A stretch of 64,000 bases of DNA from Acanthopleuribacter pedis (GCF_017377855.1 NZ_JAFREP010000005.1:372001-436000), one strand, 5' to 3'. Positions 1-11,242 are shown, counted from the stretch's first letter. A program made the numbers and translations. Notes: generated by a model from the sequence alone, not told the origin.

Positions 1-3000
1 CCCTGTACACCACCGACCCCATTCAGGTCACCGGTGACGTGGTTCTGGACGGCGGCCAAATCAACGCCCCGGTTACGCGGATCGGCGCCACGGATACCCG
101 CGTGTTTGCCGATGGTTCGGGTGAACTCACCCAGGACGACGGCACACGGATTTACGAGCTGGACAATTTCCACCTCACCGTCCAGTTCCCCTTGGATGTG
201 GCGCGCATCAGCCTGCGCAACGGCGCGAGCCTGACTTATTACCAACCGGTTCGCGTCGAAACCCTGGAAGTCGACGGCGGCTCGCTGTATTCCGGTGTTT
301 CGGACCGTGCCTTCGGTTTGACCGCGACCACCGTTTCCCTAACCAACGGTTCGCTGTGGTCGGCCGCGGCCAACCGCGATGGGTTTGCCCCGGCGCGTAT
401 CAATGTGGATGTCGCCGAAACCTTCACCCTCGACGCAACCTCACGCGTGGAAACCAACGGGGAAAACGGCGGCGCTTCGAGCAGTCCCGGCGGTTCCAAT
501 GACTACAGCCACGCCGGCTACCACGCCTTACGCGATTCCGATACCGGCACCGCCTCCACCAACCCGATTCACGGTTCGCTGTTCCGACCGGAAGCACAAA
601 TCTACCGCGGCGGCGGCGCGATCCACATCCGCTGTGCCGACTTCCAACTGGACGGCACCGTTTCGGCGGCCGGCGTTTCCCAATACGCGGGTGGTTCCAT
701 TTGGCTGGAAGCGAACAACTTCCTCGGTAGCGGAACCTTGACCACGGGCAACAACCCGGGCCGGATGGCGCTTTACCACGGGGGCGATGCAGGTTTCTTA
801 AACCGCTACACCATCCTCAGTTCCACCCCGGAAAACGTGCACCAGACCTACGGCGGCGGCACCCTGTTTGTCAAAGGTGCCGACCAAACCCACGGCGAGT
901 TGATCGTCGATCAGGACGCCCTCAACCGCCATAGCGCCTCAGCCTTGTACCAGCGCTACCGGATGACCGGTGTTGTCGGCCCGGCGCGTTTGACCGTGTC
1001 CGCGGGTGACAGCGATCCCGATCCGCTCGTGATCGACGACCTGACCTGGAGCGATTTGCCGTCGGGGCTCGGCGGTTTGTGGGTGAAATTCACCGTGGAC
1101 GGCGTCGACTACGCCGCGCGCATTCGCGACAACGACGCGCGCAAACTGATGCTGGAAGCACCCGCCGAGGGCAATCTGCCCGCGAGCTTGCCCGCCGGTA
1201 CCGAACTCCGTTTTGAATTGCGTCTCGACCGCCTGCACCTGCGCAACGGTGCCCAGCTCTACTTCGCCGGGGACCTGACCATCGGTGAACTGCTGCTGGA
1301 TCAAAGCGACAAAATCAATTCGATTTGGGCGCGGAGCCTCAACGGCTTGCCCAATCCAATGTCCTTAAACAACAACCGCTTGCGTTTGGTTCTGGACGCG
1401 CCGAACCTGGCCGAGCAGGCCTTCCAATTACAGGACAGCCAACTGTGGTTCGACAAACCGATCACCCTCGACAGCCTGAACCTGGTTAACAGCCAAGTGC
1501 TGCATTCGCCGCCCGAACGGAGCGTCGCGGTGAGTCAATACACACCTTGGCTCCACCTGACCGCGCGTTCGGTGACCATGGATGCGACCAGTTGGTTCGG
1601 CGGCACCCGCATCGGTGATAGCCGCGGCGAGGACAATTCCGCTGCTTGGTATCACGGCGGCACCCTCGGCAACTTCGCCGGTCCCTACGGGTCCCTGTTT
1701 GCACCCGACCGTTTGGGGGTGGGCCTCAACTATACCGGTGCGCGCATTTACCTCAAAGCCGACACCCTCACCGGCGGCACCTTTGATGTGACCAGCGCGA
1801 ACGGCGCGGCCGGCTCGATCCAACTCGATCTGGGTACCGTCAGCGGCGACATCACGCTGAACGCCGGGAAACACCCCACTTCCCACAACCCCAACGGCGG
1901 TGGCCGCATCGCCGTGGTGTACGACACCTTGGTAAACGCGAACTTTATTGCGGATACCCGCGCCGACGGCAGTTCCGGCACCTTCTTCCTCAAAGACCGC
2001 GCCGCCGATTACGGTCGCCTGATCATCGACAACGGCGATTTGGGTGTCGCCGGCGAACGGGAAACCGTGCTGCCGAGTTTTGCACCCGTCACCCTCGACG
2101 CCAACTTCACCCTGAGCAACGACGGCGTTCGCTCAACCTTGTTTGTGCCAGGCATGAACCTGGCCGACGATTTCCGCGGTTACCAATTGGCCGCCAACGG
2201 CGATATGGCCGCCTTGTTCCCCATCGAAGCCACTGAAAATCGCGACGGCGGTACCGCCTTCACCCTGACCGGGGTTTTGAGCGGCCTCCAGGTCGGCGAT
2301 CTGATCGAACCGGTGGTGCGGGTGAGCGAGGTGCGCTTGTGCGCCGATTGCCGTCTCGGTCCCGCGAGCCTGAAGATCGTCACCGACAGCCAGTTTCCGG
2401 TAGGTCACGTCTTTGCTGACGGGGAGGGGTCCTTCATTGAGCCCCCGGCGATGGTCGATGGTCACTTGATCCTCGACGGTTACAGCATGCAAATCGAGCG
2501 GCCGGTGAACTACGCCGCGCTGACCTTGCGCAACGGGGCGAGCCTGCGTTTGAACGGCGCGGCCAACCAAATCAACAACGTTCAATTGGACGGTGGCACC
2601 TTCATCATCGCCGAGGACGATCAAGAGACGCCTACCCTCAGCGCGGATGCGGTGACCCTCGCCAACAACGCGGTATTATCCGTGCTGTACCTGGCCGCGA
2701 CCGATCTGACGGTAGATGCCGGTTCAACCCTGCAGGGCGTGGTGTACGCCGGCGAACCGCTGCGTTGGGGGACGGGTTCGGTCAGCCTCACCACCGCCGC
2801 ACCCGTCAACTACGGCGGCGAAGCGCGAACCTCTTGGCGCGCGGTGCGGTTCGGCGATTTCCGCCGACCCTGGCGGGTAACGACGGGCATGTCTCGCTTG
2901 CGCATTGAGGCCGTCAACGCCTCCGTCGACGGCACCCTGTTCCCCGGCCTGAACCCCGACCTCGGCCAAGTCGCCCCCGGTGGTGCTTTGTGGCTGACCG

Positions 3001-6000
3001 CCGACCAGTTGCAGGGCAACGGCCGCATTCACGCCAACGCGCCGGTTTATACGCGCACCTCGGATTCCGCGGCCGGTGGTGGTTGTGTTGCCGTTTACAC
3101 CCGCGACCGATCCGCTTGGCAGGGTATGGTGGAAGCACGTGGCGCGGTTTACTCCGGCTCTAGCGTGTTGGATGTCGACCGCGATCACACCGGCTCGGGC
3201 ACGGTCTTTATGAAATCCGAAACGCAAACCCACGGGGAATTGCACCTGCTCGGCAACGGTCGCTTGACCCTGGCCGGCATGACGCGGGTTCCCTCGCTTG
3301 GGCAAATCACCCTCGGTGACGCCGCCGTGATCGACGGCAATCGCATTGACGACCCCGACGCCGATTACCCCATCGACCTGCGCGGGTTGCATCTGGTCGT
3401 CGACGAGGACGGCACGCCGCAAACCTTCGAAATCACCGACAACACCAAAACCTCGATTACGGTTGCCGGTAGCCTGCCCGCCTTAAACGCCGGTACCGTG
3501 CTGCGAGCCCAGCTTCACTTGGACCGCATTCACGTGACCGACAATGCGCGCTTCTACACGCCGGATCACTTGGTGATCCACGACCAAATCGTTCCGAGCA
3601 GCCGCGCGGATGCGGGTGAAATTTGGAGTCGCCGTTTGAGTCTGCCGCAACCTGCTTGGACGCTGGACGGCGGTTCGACCGGCTTACGCGTAGATGAGAC
3701 AACCAACCTGACCGATCTGGTGGTGCGCAACGGAACGCTGCAAATCAACGGATCGCTGAGTATCGCGCGTGTGACCCTTGGCGACGGCGGTGTCTTGACC
3801 CATGGCCAAACCCTGCCGCCGAATAAGGAGCGATTGCCCCATCCGTTCTACGGCATGCGCCTCCAGGTCCAGACCCTCACTATTGCAAGCGGTGGTCACC
3901 TCAACCTTGACAACAAAGGCCTTGAGGGCCGACCGGGCATCGCCTCCAACGGCTACGGCCATGCCGGTGATTATCCCCAGGGTTACGCCTACGGTTCCGT
4001 GTTTGAGCCCGACTTGCCAGGAGGCAACCTTGGCGGCGGCGTGTTGAAACTGAACGCCGACGTGGTTCAGCTCGACGGCGCCCTCACCGCGCGTGGCCCC
4101 GCCGGCGGTTCACTGTGGCTCGACGTGGGCGTGATCCGCGGCAATGGGTTGGTTTCCGCCGACGCCGTGGTTGCCGATTATGGCAGTGCCGGCCGCGTCG
4201 CTTTGTACTACGACGACAACCAACTGGTCCGGTTGCCCAGTGCCAAGTCACCCAAACGCGCCGACAGCAACGTGCTGCCCGGTGCCGGCACCGTTTACCT
4301 CAAGAAGCGGGGCGCGCGTGACGGCGAGCTGTATGTGCTGAACGATGCCTATGCCGACGTGACCCTTTACCGCACACCCTTGGCCGCGGTTGGGAACCAC
4401 AGCTTAACCGAAACCCCAAGCGACCCACGCATCATTAGGATGTCCGGCGTTTATTGGCGGCCGGCCTTTGCGGGCATGGAAATCATCGATCTGCAAACCG
4501 ATCAGGTTTACCGCGTTGTTTCGCACGACTTCTACAGCCTGACCCTTGATCGGCCGATTACACCGGCACCGACCGCGGGCTGGTCGTTCCGCGGCCGCGC
4601 CCCGATCAGCCGTGTCTTGCAGGCCAATGCTACCCTGGAAGCCGATGCAACCGAATTGATCGTGCCGATTCTGGACGGTTACGAGGTGAACCCGCCGACC
4701 ATCGACAGCTTGGTGTTCGATGTGCCTTATCATGATGCGGTTCTGTCCGGTGCGGCTTTTGCCGTCGACTTGGCCGCGAGCGATGTGAGCGGTGTGACCG
4801 GGGCGACCCTGTCCTTCAACGGTGGTACCGAAACCGGAACCGGCGCAGGCCCTTGGCGTTTTGCCTTTACCGCGCCGGTCGTTGCGACCGCCGCAACCTA
4901 CACCCTTGATGTGACCGTGACCGACGCCTTCGACAATGTCCAGCGTCTCAGCCGCAACCTGCAGGTGTTGCCCGCCGATACGGTCGCACCGACTCTGACC
5001 GTCAGCCAACCTCTGGAAAACGACGCCGTCGACGCCGAGCAGTCCTTTATCGCGCGGGTTGAGGTTGCCGACAACTATGGTCTGGACCGCATTGCCTACC
5101 AATTCAATGACGAAACGCGACCTGTTTCCTTAGCGGGCGCACCAACCGACCATGTCGACGAACAGCACTTCACCACGCCGGTGGTGGTCGGCGACCAAAG
5201 CATGGCGCTGACCGTTTCCGTGTACGACGGCGCGGGCCTGTCAACCGCGGTTACCACCAACATCTTGGTTCGCGACAAAACCGCGCCGGAACCGGCCACC
5301 GCGCTGACCGCGCTGCCGACTTCCACGGAGGCCGAACTGCGCTGGACCGCCTCGGGCGACAGCGCCGGTGATTTGGCCGGTTATGAAATCAGCCTGGACG
5401 GGGGCACGCCGATCCAAGTCGACGGCACAACCTTGACCTATACCTTCACCGGCCTTTCCGCCGAAACAGCCTACCAAGTGACCGTGACCTCCGTCGACGG
5501 ATCCGGGAACCGAGCCGAGCCGGCTTCCGCCACGTTCACCACCTTGTCGGAAAGCGGAACTTCGTTGATTGCCAAGCCGGATGCCTGGTGGTCCTTCAAC
5601 CGCGACAGCGCGGACCAAGGCGTGCTTTCGTTCAACCGCGCCGGTCACGTGAACTTCCCCGACAGCGTGGATATCGCCCGGGGAGCCGAGGGGATGACCT
5701 TTGCGTTCTGGGCAAAAGGCAACACCTTCAGCGGTAGCCAGGCCGTGCTGACCTTGCGTCACCCAGACAACAGCTACGAGGAGTTGGTGCAACTGTTCTT
5801 TTCCTCCACCCAGTTTTACTGCTATGTGGATTACGGCCCGAGTTCCAGGCGGGCGACTGCCTCTACCGGTGGGTTCCAGCCCGATGTTTGGTACCGGATG
5901 GTCGCAACCATCGATACCACGCAAAGGCGGATCGCGTTGTACCGCGATGGTCAATTCATCCGCCACGGCACCTTGCAAGGGACGGGTCCCTTGCCGGACT

Positions 6001-9000
6001 TCAGCATGGGTTACCTGCAACTCGGCGGTGAAGGCGACCGCAACTTTTTCGACGGTGACCTGCGTGACGTCCAAGTGTGGCGTGGTGTCTGGAACGCCGA
6101 CGACGTGACCGCCGATTACCGGTATCCCGGGAAGGCAACCGATTTGCGCGTTGCCTCACAATACGGTTTCTCCATGAACCCCAATGATTTGGTGGCTGCT
6201 TGGCCGTTGGACGGCCGCGAAACTGGGTCCGTGGTTGATACTTCCTATCACCAAAACAACGGGATTCTCGTCGGCACCGCATGGGGGACGAGCAGCCAAC
6301 ACCTGTTTGCCGTGCCCGATCACATCGGCGGTTTGCCGGGCGCCTACGGCCCGCAAACCATCACCGCCAACGGTGTTTTTGGCAACGCCTTAGTTTTCGA
6401 CGGCACCCAAAGTGCGCGGGAATGGAGCGCGCCGGCCTTCAGCGGATCGTCCTTCGCGAGTTCGCTTATGGTTCGGCTGGACAGCCTGCCGTCACAGGTC
6501 GGCCGTACCATGACCTTGTTCGAGGCCGGTGCCGCCCATCTGTACGTGGATAGCCAGGACCAGTTGGTGTGGGAGCCCGGCGACGGCGCAACCTTGACCG
6601 CCGCCGGCGCCTTGACCGCGGGGCAATGGCACCACCTGGTGGTTCGCCGTGACGGCGAAACCACGCACCAGTTGCGGGTGGACGGGGTCGCGGTTGCCGA
6701 GGCGCCGCTCCTCGCCGTCACCCAGCCCGGCGGGGCTTGGTCGTTGGCGCGTCGCGTCGGCGGGAACGATCCGCTGATAGGGGCTGTTGACGAATGGATG
6801 CTGTGGAGTACCCAGCCGGAACCTACCGCGCTGGACAAATTGGGTCGCGAACCTTTGTCCGCGCTGAGCGCCGGTCTGTCCTTGGCGATGGTCGCCGACT
6901 TGGCCTGGTCCGGTTCAACCGACCGGATTGACCTTTCCTGGAGCACCCGACCCAACCAACCCGGTCCGGCCGCGTGGCTGGTGTCGGTTGACGGCGGTGC
7001 ACCTGTCCGTCTGGGACCCACCGCGCGTTCCTATCAAATTACCGGTCTGTCGGCCGGTGCGACCCACCAAGTAACCGTTCAGGCCGAAACCGAAGGGGGT
7101 GACCTTAGTCGCGGCGCCACCCGTCAGGTTGCCACCGCGGCCGCCTCGGCGGCGGCCGGCATGGGACCCGCCGCGCGGTTCTACGTGCCCTTCGATCAAG
7201 ACGGACCGACACTGACCGGTGCGACCTTTGCCGGCAATGACGATCAAATAACCCTTGCGAGCGGCGAAAACCTGTTTGAAGGTGCGCCTGGCATGACCTA
7301 CGCCGCTTGGGTCAAAATTCCCAACACTACCACCGCCTACCAGCTCTTCTACCTTGGTGACGGAAACAATACGCAGGAACCGCTCCAGGTCTATACCAGC
7401 AGCGGGCGGCTTACGCTGGCGACGCGACCGGGACCGGGCTTGAGCTCGGTGTCGGCCAACACCAGCCATTTCCTCAACGACGCTACCTGGCACCGCGTTG
7501 CCATGGTGGTCGATTTCGCCAACAACAACTTGCGCCTGTACGTCGACGGGGAACTGTCCTACACGCGAACCTCGATCAGCAACAACCCGGGCGTCTTCCC
7601 AGCGGGTCATTACCCCGTGATGGTGTTAGGTGCCAAACCCAAAAGTTCCAGCCGCGGCTTCCACGGCGCCATGGCCGATGTCCAGGTTTGGCGTGCGCCC
7701 TGGCGTGAGGAAGATGTTGCCTTCGACTGGGCCAATCCGTTGCGGGATGCCGAACAAACTGCCGACGGCTCGGTCCTTTCCCCGCGCCGTGACCTGTTGT
7801 TGCGCGTCCTGTACGGCCAAAATTCAGGGAACACCGTTTATGACCGCTCCGGGAACGGTCAACACGGTTCCGCCGCCAACGTGAACTGGTCCGAGACCCT
7901 GCCGCTTCATCGCTTCCCCGAGCGATTCAGCGGCCGTGCCTTGGCGGTTGCCAATCTGACGAGCGTCGCGGGTTACAGTGGACAGGCCGTTGATTTCGCC
8001 GCCACCGGTGCCAAGGCTCGTTTGGACGCCGAGGGACTGCAAGGTCACAACGGCGTGACCGCGAGCCTGTGGTTCCAAGCGCCGCCGCTCGGCGTCGACG
8101 GGACCCTCATCGCCCAATCCGATCACCACGGTGGGGTAGAGGTCGGCTTCGACCGCGCGCTGCGGCCCTTCCTTGCGACGCGGGCCGACACCCGCCAAAC
8201 CGCTGCCGCGGCCATGACCCCGGGTCAGTGGCACCATCTCGCCGTGACCTTGGAACCCAATGTCGGGACCCGCCTGTTTTTGGACGGCAACCCCGCCGGG
8301 TTTATCGCGGGCAATCCCTCGCTGACGGCGGAGCCCTGGCGTTTCGGCCACCTGGTACGTGGCGGCGGCGCGCTGAACGGGGTGGTTGACGAATTCGCCC
8401 TTTGGGAACAGGTGCTTCCCGCCCAACGCCTGCAACAGATGGTTGTGTCCGGGCAGGCGCATACGGCGCTGTTTGAGGTGCCGGTGAACGAGGCCGAGGT
8501 GACGAACCTAACCGCGGCGCCCGAAGCCAACCGGATCACTTTCATCTGGCAAGCGCCGTCGCAAAGTTTGGCCACCGTAACCGGTTATCGTGTTTACCGC
8601 GACGGAGCCGCCTCCGGCGTGTTTATCGCCGCCCCGCAAACCACGCATCTTTGGGACGGGCTCAGCCCCGACCAACGCGTTACCCTGCGCGTCACCGCCG
8701 TGGATGAATGGGGCAACGAAAGTCCCGGCCGTATCCTGGAAGCATGGACCATGTCCGACCCTTCCGCGGCAACCGCCCCTGGCGCTCCGTCTTCCTGGTA
8801 CGACTATGAATTCCCTGCTTTGAGCCGCCAACTCGCCTCTTTTGCCGACCGCGGGCGTCACGTCGGCGTTTCCGCCAACATTGACGGTTTCTTGGCCGGC
8901 GCACGCGGTGCCACCCTTGCCGCCTGGTTCCGCCTCGATCCCAAGACCAGTTATTCCCGGCAAGAACTCATCAAGGTGAGCCGTGGCTTCAACACACTGC

Positions 9001-11201
9001 TCGCGCTCCAGGTAAACGGCGGGCGCGTTCAATTCCTGGCGCGGCCAACCTCCAGCATTGGAAACCAACAAGTTCAAAGTAATCTCGGTTTTGACGACGG
9101 TCGCTGGCACCGCGCCGTGGGGGTTGTGGATGTGGCCGACAAGGTGGTTCGCCTGTATGTCGACGGTGTTTTGGTTCACGAGCGCACCGTTTCTTGGTCG
9201 ATGGCGAGCTGGCCGGATCCGAGCGAGGTCGACGCGGTCGAGTTAGGCGACGACAGTTATTACTATCCCAACGGCCTGATTTGGAACGCCCAGGTTTGGC
9301 GCGCGCCTTTTGACGCCGAGGCCGTGGCGCACGACCTGCGCTTTACCTTCCAAACCGCCGCCGAGCACGATGCCGTTTCCTCGGTGACCGCTGCTGATTT
9401 GGCCGCTCACTGGTGGCTCAACGAGGGTGTCAACGGAACCGTCGCCGATAGCTCGGGTAGAGAACGGCATGGGATTGCCACCGACCTGGTGTGGGTCGAC
9501 GAAACCCATCCCATCAATGTGGTGGCGGATCAGGCGGGAACCCGCCACCTCGATCTGTTTGACGGGGTGCCCATTGATCAAGGTATTTCCGGTCAGGCGC
9601 TCTCCGTGAGCGGTTTTGGGGTAGGCTTGCGCGCTGCCGACGCCGCCGACCTGGACGCCGGTTTTGCCGTGAGTTTGTGGTTCAAACCCGAGCGTTTACC
9701 TTCTCAGGAGCAAGCCGAGCAAATTCTGGTTCATCAAGCCAATGGCGATTGGGCCCTTGGGCTCACTATCGAGGACCGCCTCATTTTCGATTTAGCCGGG
9801 CGCGTGAACGCGACCGCCGCCCCGCCGCTTTCCAGCGGTTCTTGGTACCACTTGGTGGTGACAGGTACGCCGGGCGGTAGCGTCGCGGTTTACCTAAATG
9901 GCGTCCGCGTGGCCGATGAAGCCTTGTCCGCCAATGGCGGCCTGACCCCCGGTCTCCAAATCGGGGGTGGCGCGAATGGTTTGAGACCGATTTTCGCGGC
10001 TTTGGACCAAACCGGAATCTGGGCGAATACCTTGACGGCGAACCAGGTTTCCCAGCTATGGCAGCACCCGGCCGGTGGGCCACTCGCCAAACGCTCGGGG
10101 ACCGCGGCGATCCGCCAAAGCGCGCCTGCCTCGGATGGGGCTGGTGCCGTTGAACCCAGCCGAGGCGGTCCGGTTTTGGCCGATGTGGACCCTATCGTGG
10201 AAACCGTGCGCGGTGAGAAATGGGTGCGTGAGGTTTACCAAACCGAAAACGCGCTGGTGCTCGACAACACCGAGTTGGAACTCAACGGCAGCCTGATCGC
10301 CCGTTCGATTGAGCTGCGCAACGGCGCTCGGTTGACCCATGCCCCGCTCGCCGACGGTCAGCCCGGGGTCTTGTTAATCGCCGCCGCCGAGCGCATTGAA
10401 ATTGATCGCCGTTCCTTGATCGATCTCAATGGTCGCGGTTGGCGCCAGTCTGAAGCAACCTTTAACCCTGCCCATGGGACCCCGGCCCTGTCCGGTCAGC
10501 CAGGCACGGTTTATGGTTCCATCGTCCAACCCAATCTTCCAGGTGGCGGGAAAAGCGGTGGCGGCGCCGTGGTGTTGATTGCACCGGAAATTGTGATTGA
10601 CGGTCGCATTTTGGCGCGCGGTCTTGGGTTCTCTTCAGGCGGCTCGGTGTTCATTCAGTGTGCCGACCTGTCCGGTGCCGGGCTGGTCGATGTGCGCGGC
10701 GGCGAGGATGCCGACGGCCGTGGCGGCGCGGGACGCATTGCGGTTCACAGTGATCGCACCTTCCGGTTCGGTGGTCGCATGGAAACCGGCTCGCCGGAGC
10801 GCGCCTTGATTTTCAGCGCGGACAGTCGTGGAGAAAACCGACGTTTGTCGGCAACCTTCCCCGCTGACGAGAAGGGACGAGGGCGGACCAAGGTTGTTTT
10901 GCCGCCGGCATTGCGCCTTTCCGCGGATGCCTTCAAAAACGTGCGCCTGGAAGGCCGTCGTTTGGTGGCCGAGGTTTCCAGCGAGCAAGACCTGCAACAG
11001 TACCTCGGCTTCACCGCGCGGGGCAACCTGGGCCGGCTTCAATTGACCGAAGTCATGCGTCTCACCGGCGATAGCTGGGTTCTCTGGTTCGATGGTGATC
11101 GTCTGGGTACCCGCGTGGGCGACCTTACCTTCGCGTTTGAGGTTGGCAACGCCGAACAACTGGCGGCGGATAAGGGTATGGTCCCCGTGGTTCCCAGGTA
11201 A
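1..11201 (+). CDS. Giant secreted multidomain protein with LamG-like modules (5' end outside window)
   Basis: The frame is open from the first complete codon at position 3, so the gene starts upstream; about 3,732 residues are visible. The first residues (LYTTD...VVLDGG) align with residue 3,896 of the downstream giant, so the missing N-terminal part may be equally long (inference). Residue numbers here count from position 39. Residues 1-1,550 are beta-helix-like repeats with recurring LRNGA.L, GGGAI/GGSIWL and GTVFMKS-type motifs. Residues about 1,553-1,745 are Ig-like and 1,748-1,838 are Fn3-like. LamG/concanavalin-like modules begin near 1,845, 2,060, 2,380, 2,590, 2,918 and 3,128, with another Fn3 near 2,820. 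A second beta-helix block occupies 3,395-3,650. There is no C-terminal membrane segment or recognisable sorting tag. A role in surface adhesion or carbohydrate binding is inferred from LamG-type folds only. Confidence 0.85.
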   Translation, partial: LYTTDPIQVTGDVVLDGGQINAPVTRIGATDTRVFADGSGELTQDDGTRIYELDNFHLTVQFPLDVARISLRNGASLTYYQPVRVETLEVDGGSLYSGVSDRAFGLTATTVSLTNGSLWSAAANRDGFAPARINVDVAETFTLDATSRVETNGENGGASSSPGGSNDYSHAGYHALRDSDTGTASTNPIHGSLFRPEAQIYRGGGAIHIRCADFQLDGTVSAAGVSQYAGGSIWLEANNFLGSGTLTTGNNPGRMALYHGGDAGFLNRYTILSSTPENVHQTYGGGTLFVKGADQTHGELIVDQDALNRHSASALYQRYRMTGVVGPARLTVSAGDSDPDPLVIDDLTWSDLPSGLGGLWVKFTVDGVDYAARIRDNDARKLMLEAPAEGNLPASLPAGTELRFELRLDRLHLRNGAQLYFAGDLTIGELLLDQSDKINSIWARSLNGLPNPMSLNNNRLRLVLDAPNLAEQAFQLQDSQLWFDKPITLDSLNLVNSQVLHSPPERSVAVSQYTPWLHLTARSVTMDATSWFGGTRIGDSRGEDNSAAWYHGGTLGNFAGPYGSLFAPDRLGVGLNYTGARIYLKADTLTGGTFDVTSANGAAGSIQLDLGTVSGDITLNAGKHPTSHNPNGGGRIAVVYDTLVNANFIADTRADGSSGTFFLKDRAADYGRLIIDNGDLGVAGERETVLPSFAPVTLDANFTLSNDGVRSTLFVPGMNLADDFRGYQLAANGDMAALFPIEATENRDGGTAFTLTGVLSGLQVGDLIEPVVRVSEVRLCADCRLGPASLKIVTDSQFPVGHVFADGEGSFIEPPAMVDGHLILDGYSMQIERPVNYAALTLRNGASLRLNGAANQINNVQLDGGTFIIAEDDQETPTLSADAVTLANNAVLSVLYLAATDLTVDAGSTLQGVVYAGEPLRWGTGSVSLTTAAPVNYGGEARTSWRAVRFGDFRRPWRVTTGMSRLRIEAVNASVDGTLFPGLNPDLGQVAPGGALWLTADQLQGNGRIHANAPVYTRTSDSAAGGGCVAVYTRDRSAWQGMVEARGAVYSGSSVLDVDRDHTGSGTVFMKSETQTHGELHLLGNGRLTLAGMTRVPSLGQITLGDAAVIDGNRIDDPDADYPIDLRGLHLVVDEDGTPQTFEITDNTKTSITVAGSLPALNAGTVLRAQLHLDRIHVTDNARFYTPDHLVIHDQIVPSSRADAGEIWSRRLSLPQPAWTLDGGSTGLRVDETTNLTDLVVRNGTLQINGSLSIARVTLGDGGVLTHGQTLPPNKERLPHPFYGMRLQVQTLTIASGGHLNLDNKGLEGRPGIASNGYGHAGDYPQGYAYGSVFEPDLPGGNLGGGVLKLNADVVQLDGALTARGPAGGSLWLDVGVIRGNGLVSADAVVADYGSAGRVALYYDDNQLVRLPSAKSPKRADSNVLPGAGTVYLKKRGARDGELYVLNDAYADVTLYRTPLAAVGNHSLTETPSDPRIIRMSGVYWRPAFAGMEIIDLQTDQVYRVVSHDFYSLTLDRPITPAPTAGWSFRGRAPISRVLQANATLEADATELIVPILDGYEVNPPTIDSLVFDVPYHDAVLSGAAFAVDLAASDVSGVTGATLSFNGGTETGTGAGPWRFAFTAPVVATAATYTLDVTVTDAFDNVQRLSRNLQVLPADTVAPTLTVSQPLENDAVDAEQSFIARVEVADNYGLDRIAYQFNDETRPVSLAGAPTDHVDEQHFTTPVVVGDQSMALTVSVYDGAGLSTAVTTNILVRDKTAPEPATALTALPTSTEAELRWTASGDSAGDLAGYEISLDGGTPIQVDGTTLTYTFTGLSAETAYQVTVTSVDGSGNRAEPASATFTTLSESGTSLIAKPDAWWSFNRDSADQGVLSFNRAGHVNFPDSVDIARGAEGMTFAFWAKGNTFSGSQAVLTLRHPDNSYEELVQLFFSSTQFYCYVDYGPSSRRATASTGGFQPDVWYRMVATIDTTQRRIALYRDGQFIRHGTLQGTGPLPDFSMGYLQLGGEGDRNFFDGDLRDVQVWRGVWNADDVTADYRYPGKATDLRVASQYGFSMNPNDLVAAWPLDGRETGSVVDTSYHQNNGILVGTAWGTSSQHLFAVPDHIGGLPGAYGPQTITANGVFGNALVFDGTQSAREWSAPAFSGSSFASSLMVRLDSLPSQVGRTMTLFEAGAAHLYVDSQDQLVWEPGDGATLTAAGALTAGQWHHLVVRRDGETTHQLRVDGVAVAEAPLLAVTQPGGAWSLARRVGGNDPLIGAVDEWMLWSTQPEPTALDKLGREPLSALSAGLSLAMVADLAWSGSTDRIDLSWSTRPNQPGPAAWLVSVDGGAPVRLGPTARSYQITGLSAGATHQVTVQAETEGGDLSRGATRQVATAAASAAAGMGPAARFYVPFDQDGPTLTGATFAGNDDQITLASGENLFEGAPGMTYAAWVKIPNTTTAYQLFYLGDGNNTQEPLQVYTSSGRLTLATRPGPGLSSVSANTSHFLNDATWHRVAMVVDFANNNLRLYVDGELSYTRTSISNNPGVFPAGHYPVMVLGAKPKSSSRGFHGAMADVQVWRAPWREEDVAFDWANPLRDAEQTADGSVLSPRRDLLLRVLYGQNSGNTVYDRSGNGQHGSAANVNWSETLPLHRFPERFSGRALAVANLTSVAGYSGQAVDFAATGAKARLDAEGLQGHNGVTASLWFQAPPLGVDGTLIAQSDHHGGVEVGFDRALRPFLATRADTRQTAAAAMTPGQWHHLAVTLEPNVGTRLFLDGNPAGFIAGNPSLTAEPWRFGHLVRGGGALNGVVDEFALWEQVLPAQRLQQMVVSGQAHTALFEVPVNEAEVTNLTAAPEANRITFIWQAPSQSLATVTGYRVYRDGAASGVFIAAPQTTHLWDGLSPDQRVTLRVTAVDEWGNESPGRILEAWTMSDPSAATAPGAPSSWYDYEFPALSRQLASFADRGRHVGVSANIDGFLAGARGATLAAWFRLDPKTSYSRQELIKVSRGFNTLLALQVNGGRVQFLARPTSSIGNQQVQSNLGFDDGRWHRAVGVVDVADKVVRLYVDGVLVHERTVSWSMASWPDPSEVDAVELGDDSYYYPNGLIWNAQVWRAPFDAEAVAHDLRFTFQTAAEHDAVSSVTAADLAAHWWLNEGVNGTVADSSGRERHGIATDLVWVDETHPINVVADQAGTRHLDLFDGVPIDQGISGQALSVSGFGVGLRAADAADLDAGFAVSLWFKPERLPSQEQAEQILVHQANGDWALGLTIEDRLIFDLAGRVNATAAPPLSSGSWYHLVVTGTPGGSVAVYLNGVRVADEALSANGGLTPGLQIGGGANGLRPIFAALDQTGIWANTLTANQVSQLWQHPAGGPLAKRSGTAAIRQSAPASDGAGAVEPSRGGPVLADVDPIVETVRGEKWVREVYQTENALVLDNTELELNGSLIARSIELRNGARLTHAPLADGQPGVLLIAAAERIEIDRRSLIDLNGRGWRQSEATFNPAHGTPALSGQPGTVYGSIVQPNLPGGGKSGGGAVVLIAPEIVIDGRILARGLGFSSGGSVFIQCADLSGAGLVDVRGGEDADGRGGAGRIAVHSDRTFRFGGRMETGSPERALIFSADSRGENRRLSATFPADEKGRGRTKVVLPPALRLSADAFKNVRLEGRRLVAEVSSEQDLQQYLGFTARGNLGRLQLTEVMRLTGDSWVLWFDGDRLGTRVGDLTFAFEVGNAEQLAADKGMVPVVPR

Positions 11202-11207
11202 CGACCA

Positions 11208-11242
11208 ACAAAAGCGCCGCTTTTTCGAGGCGGCACTTTTGT
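11208..11242 (+). terminator. Rho-independent terminator-like hairpin after first giant gene
   Basis: A 13-bp stem with one mismatch (ACAAAAGCGCCGC at 11208-11220, GCGGCACTTTTGT at 11230-11242) encloses a short loop. It begins 7 bases after the TAA stop of the first giant gene. The downstream arm carries a T run within it. It probably ends that transcript and separates it from the second giant gene. Confidence 0.65.
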
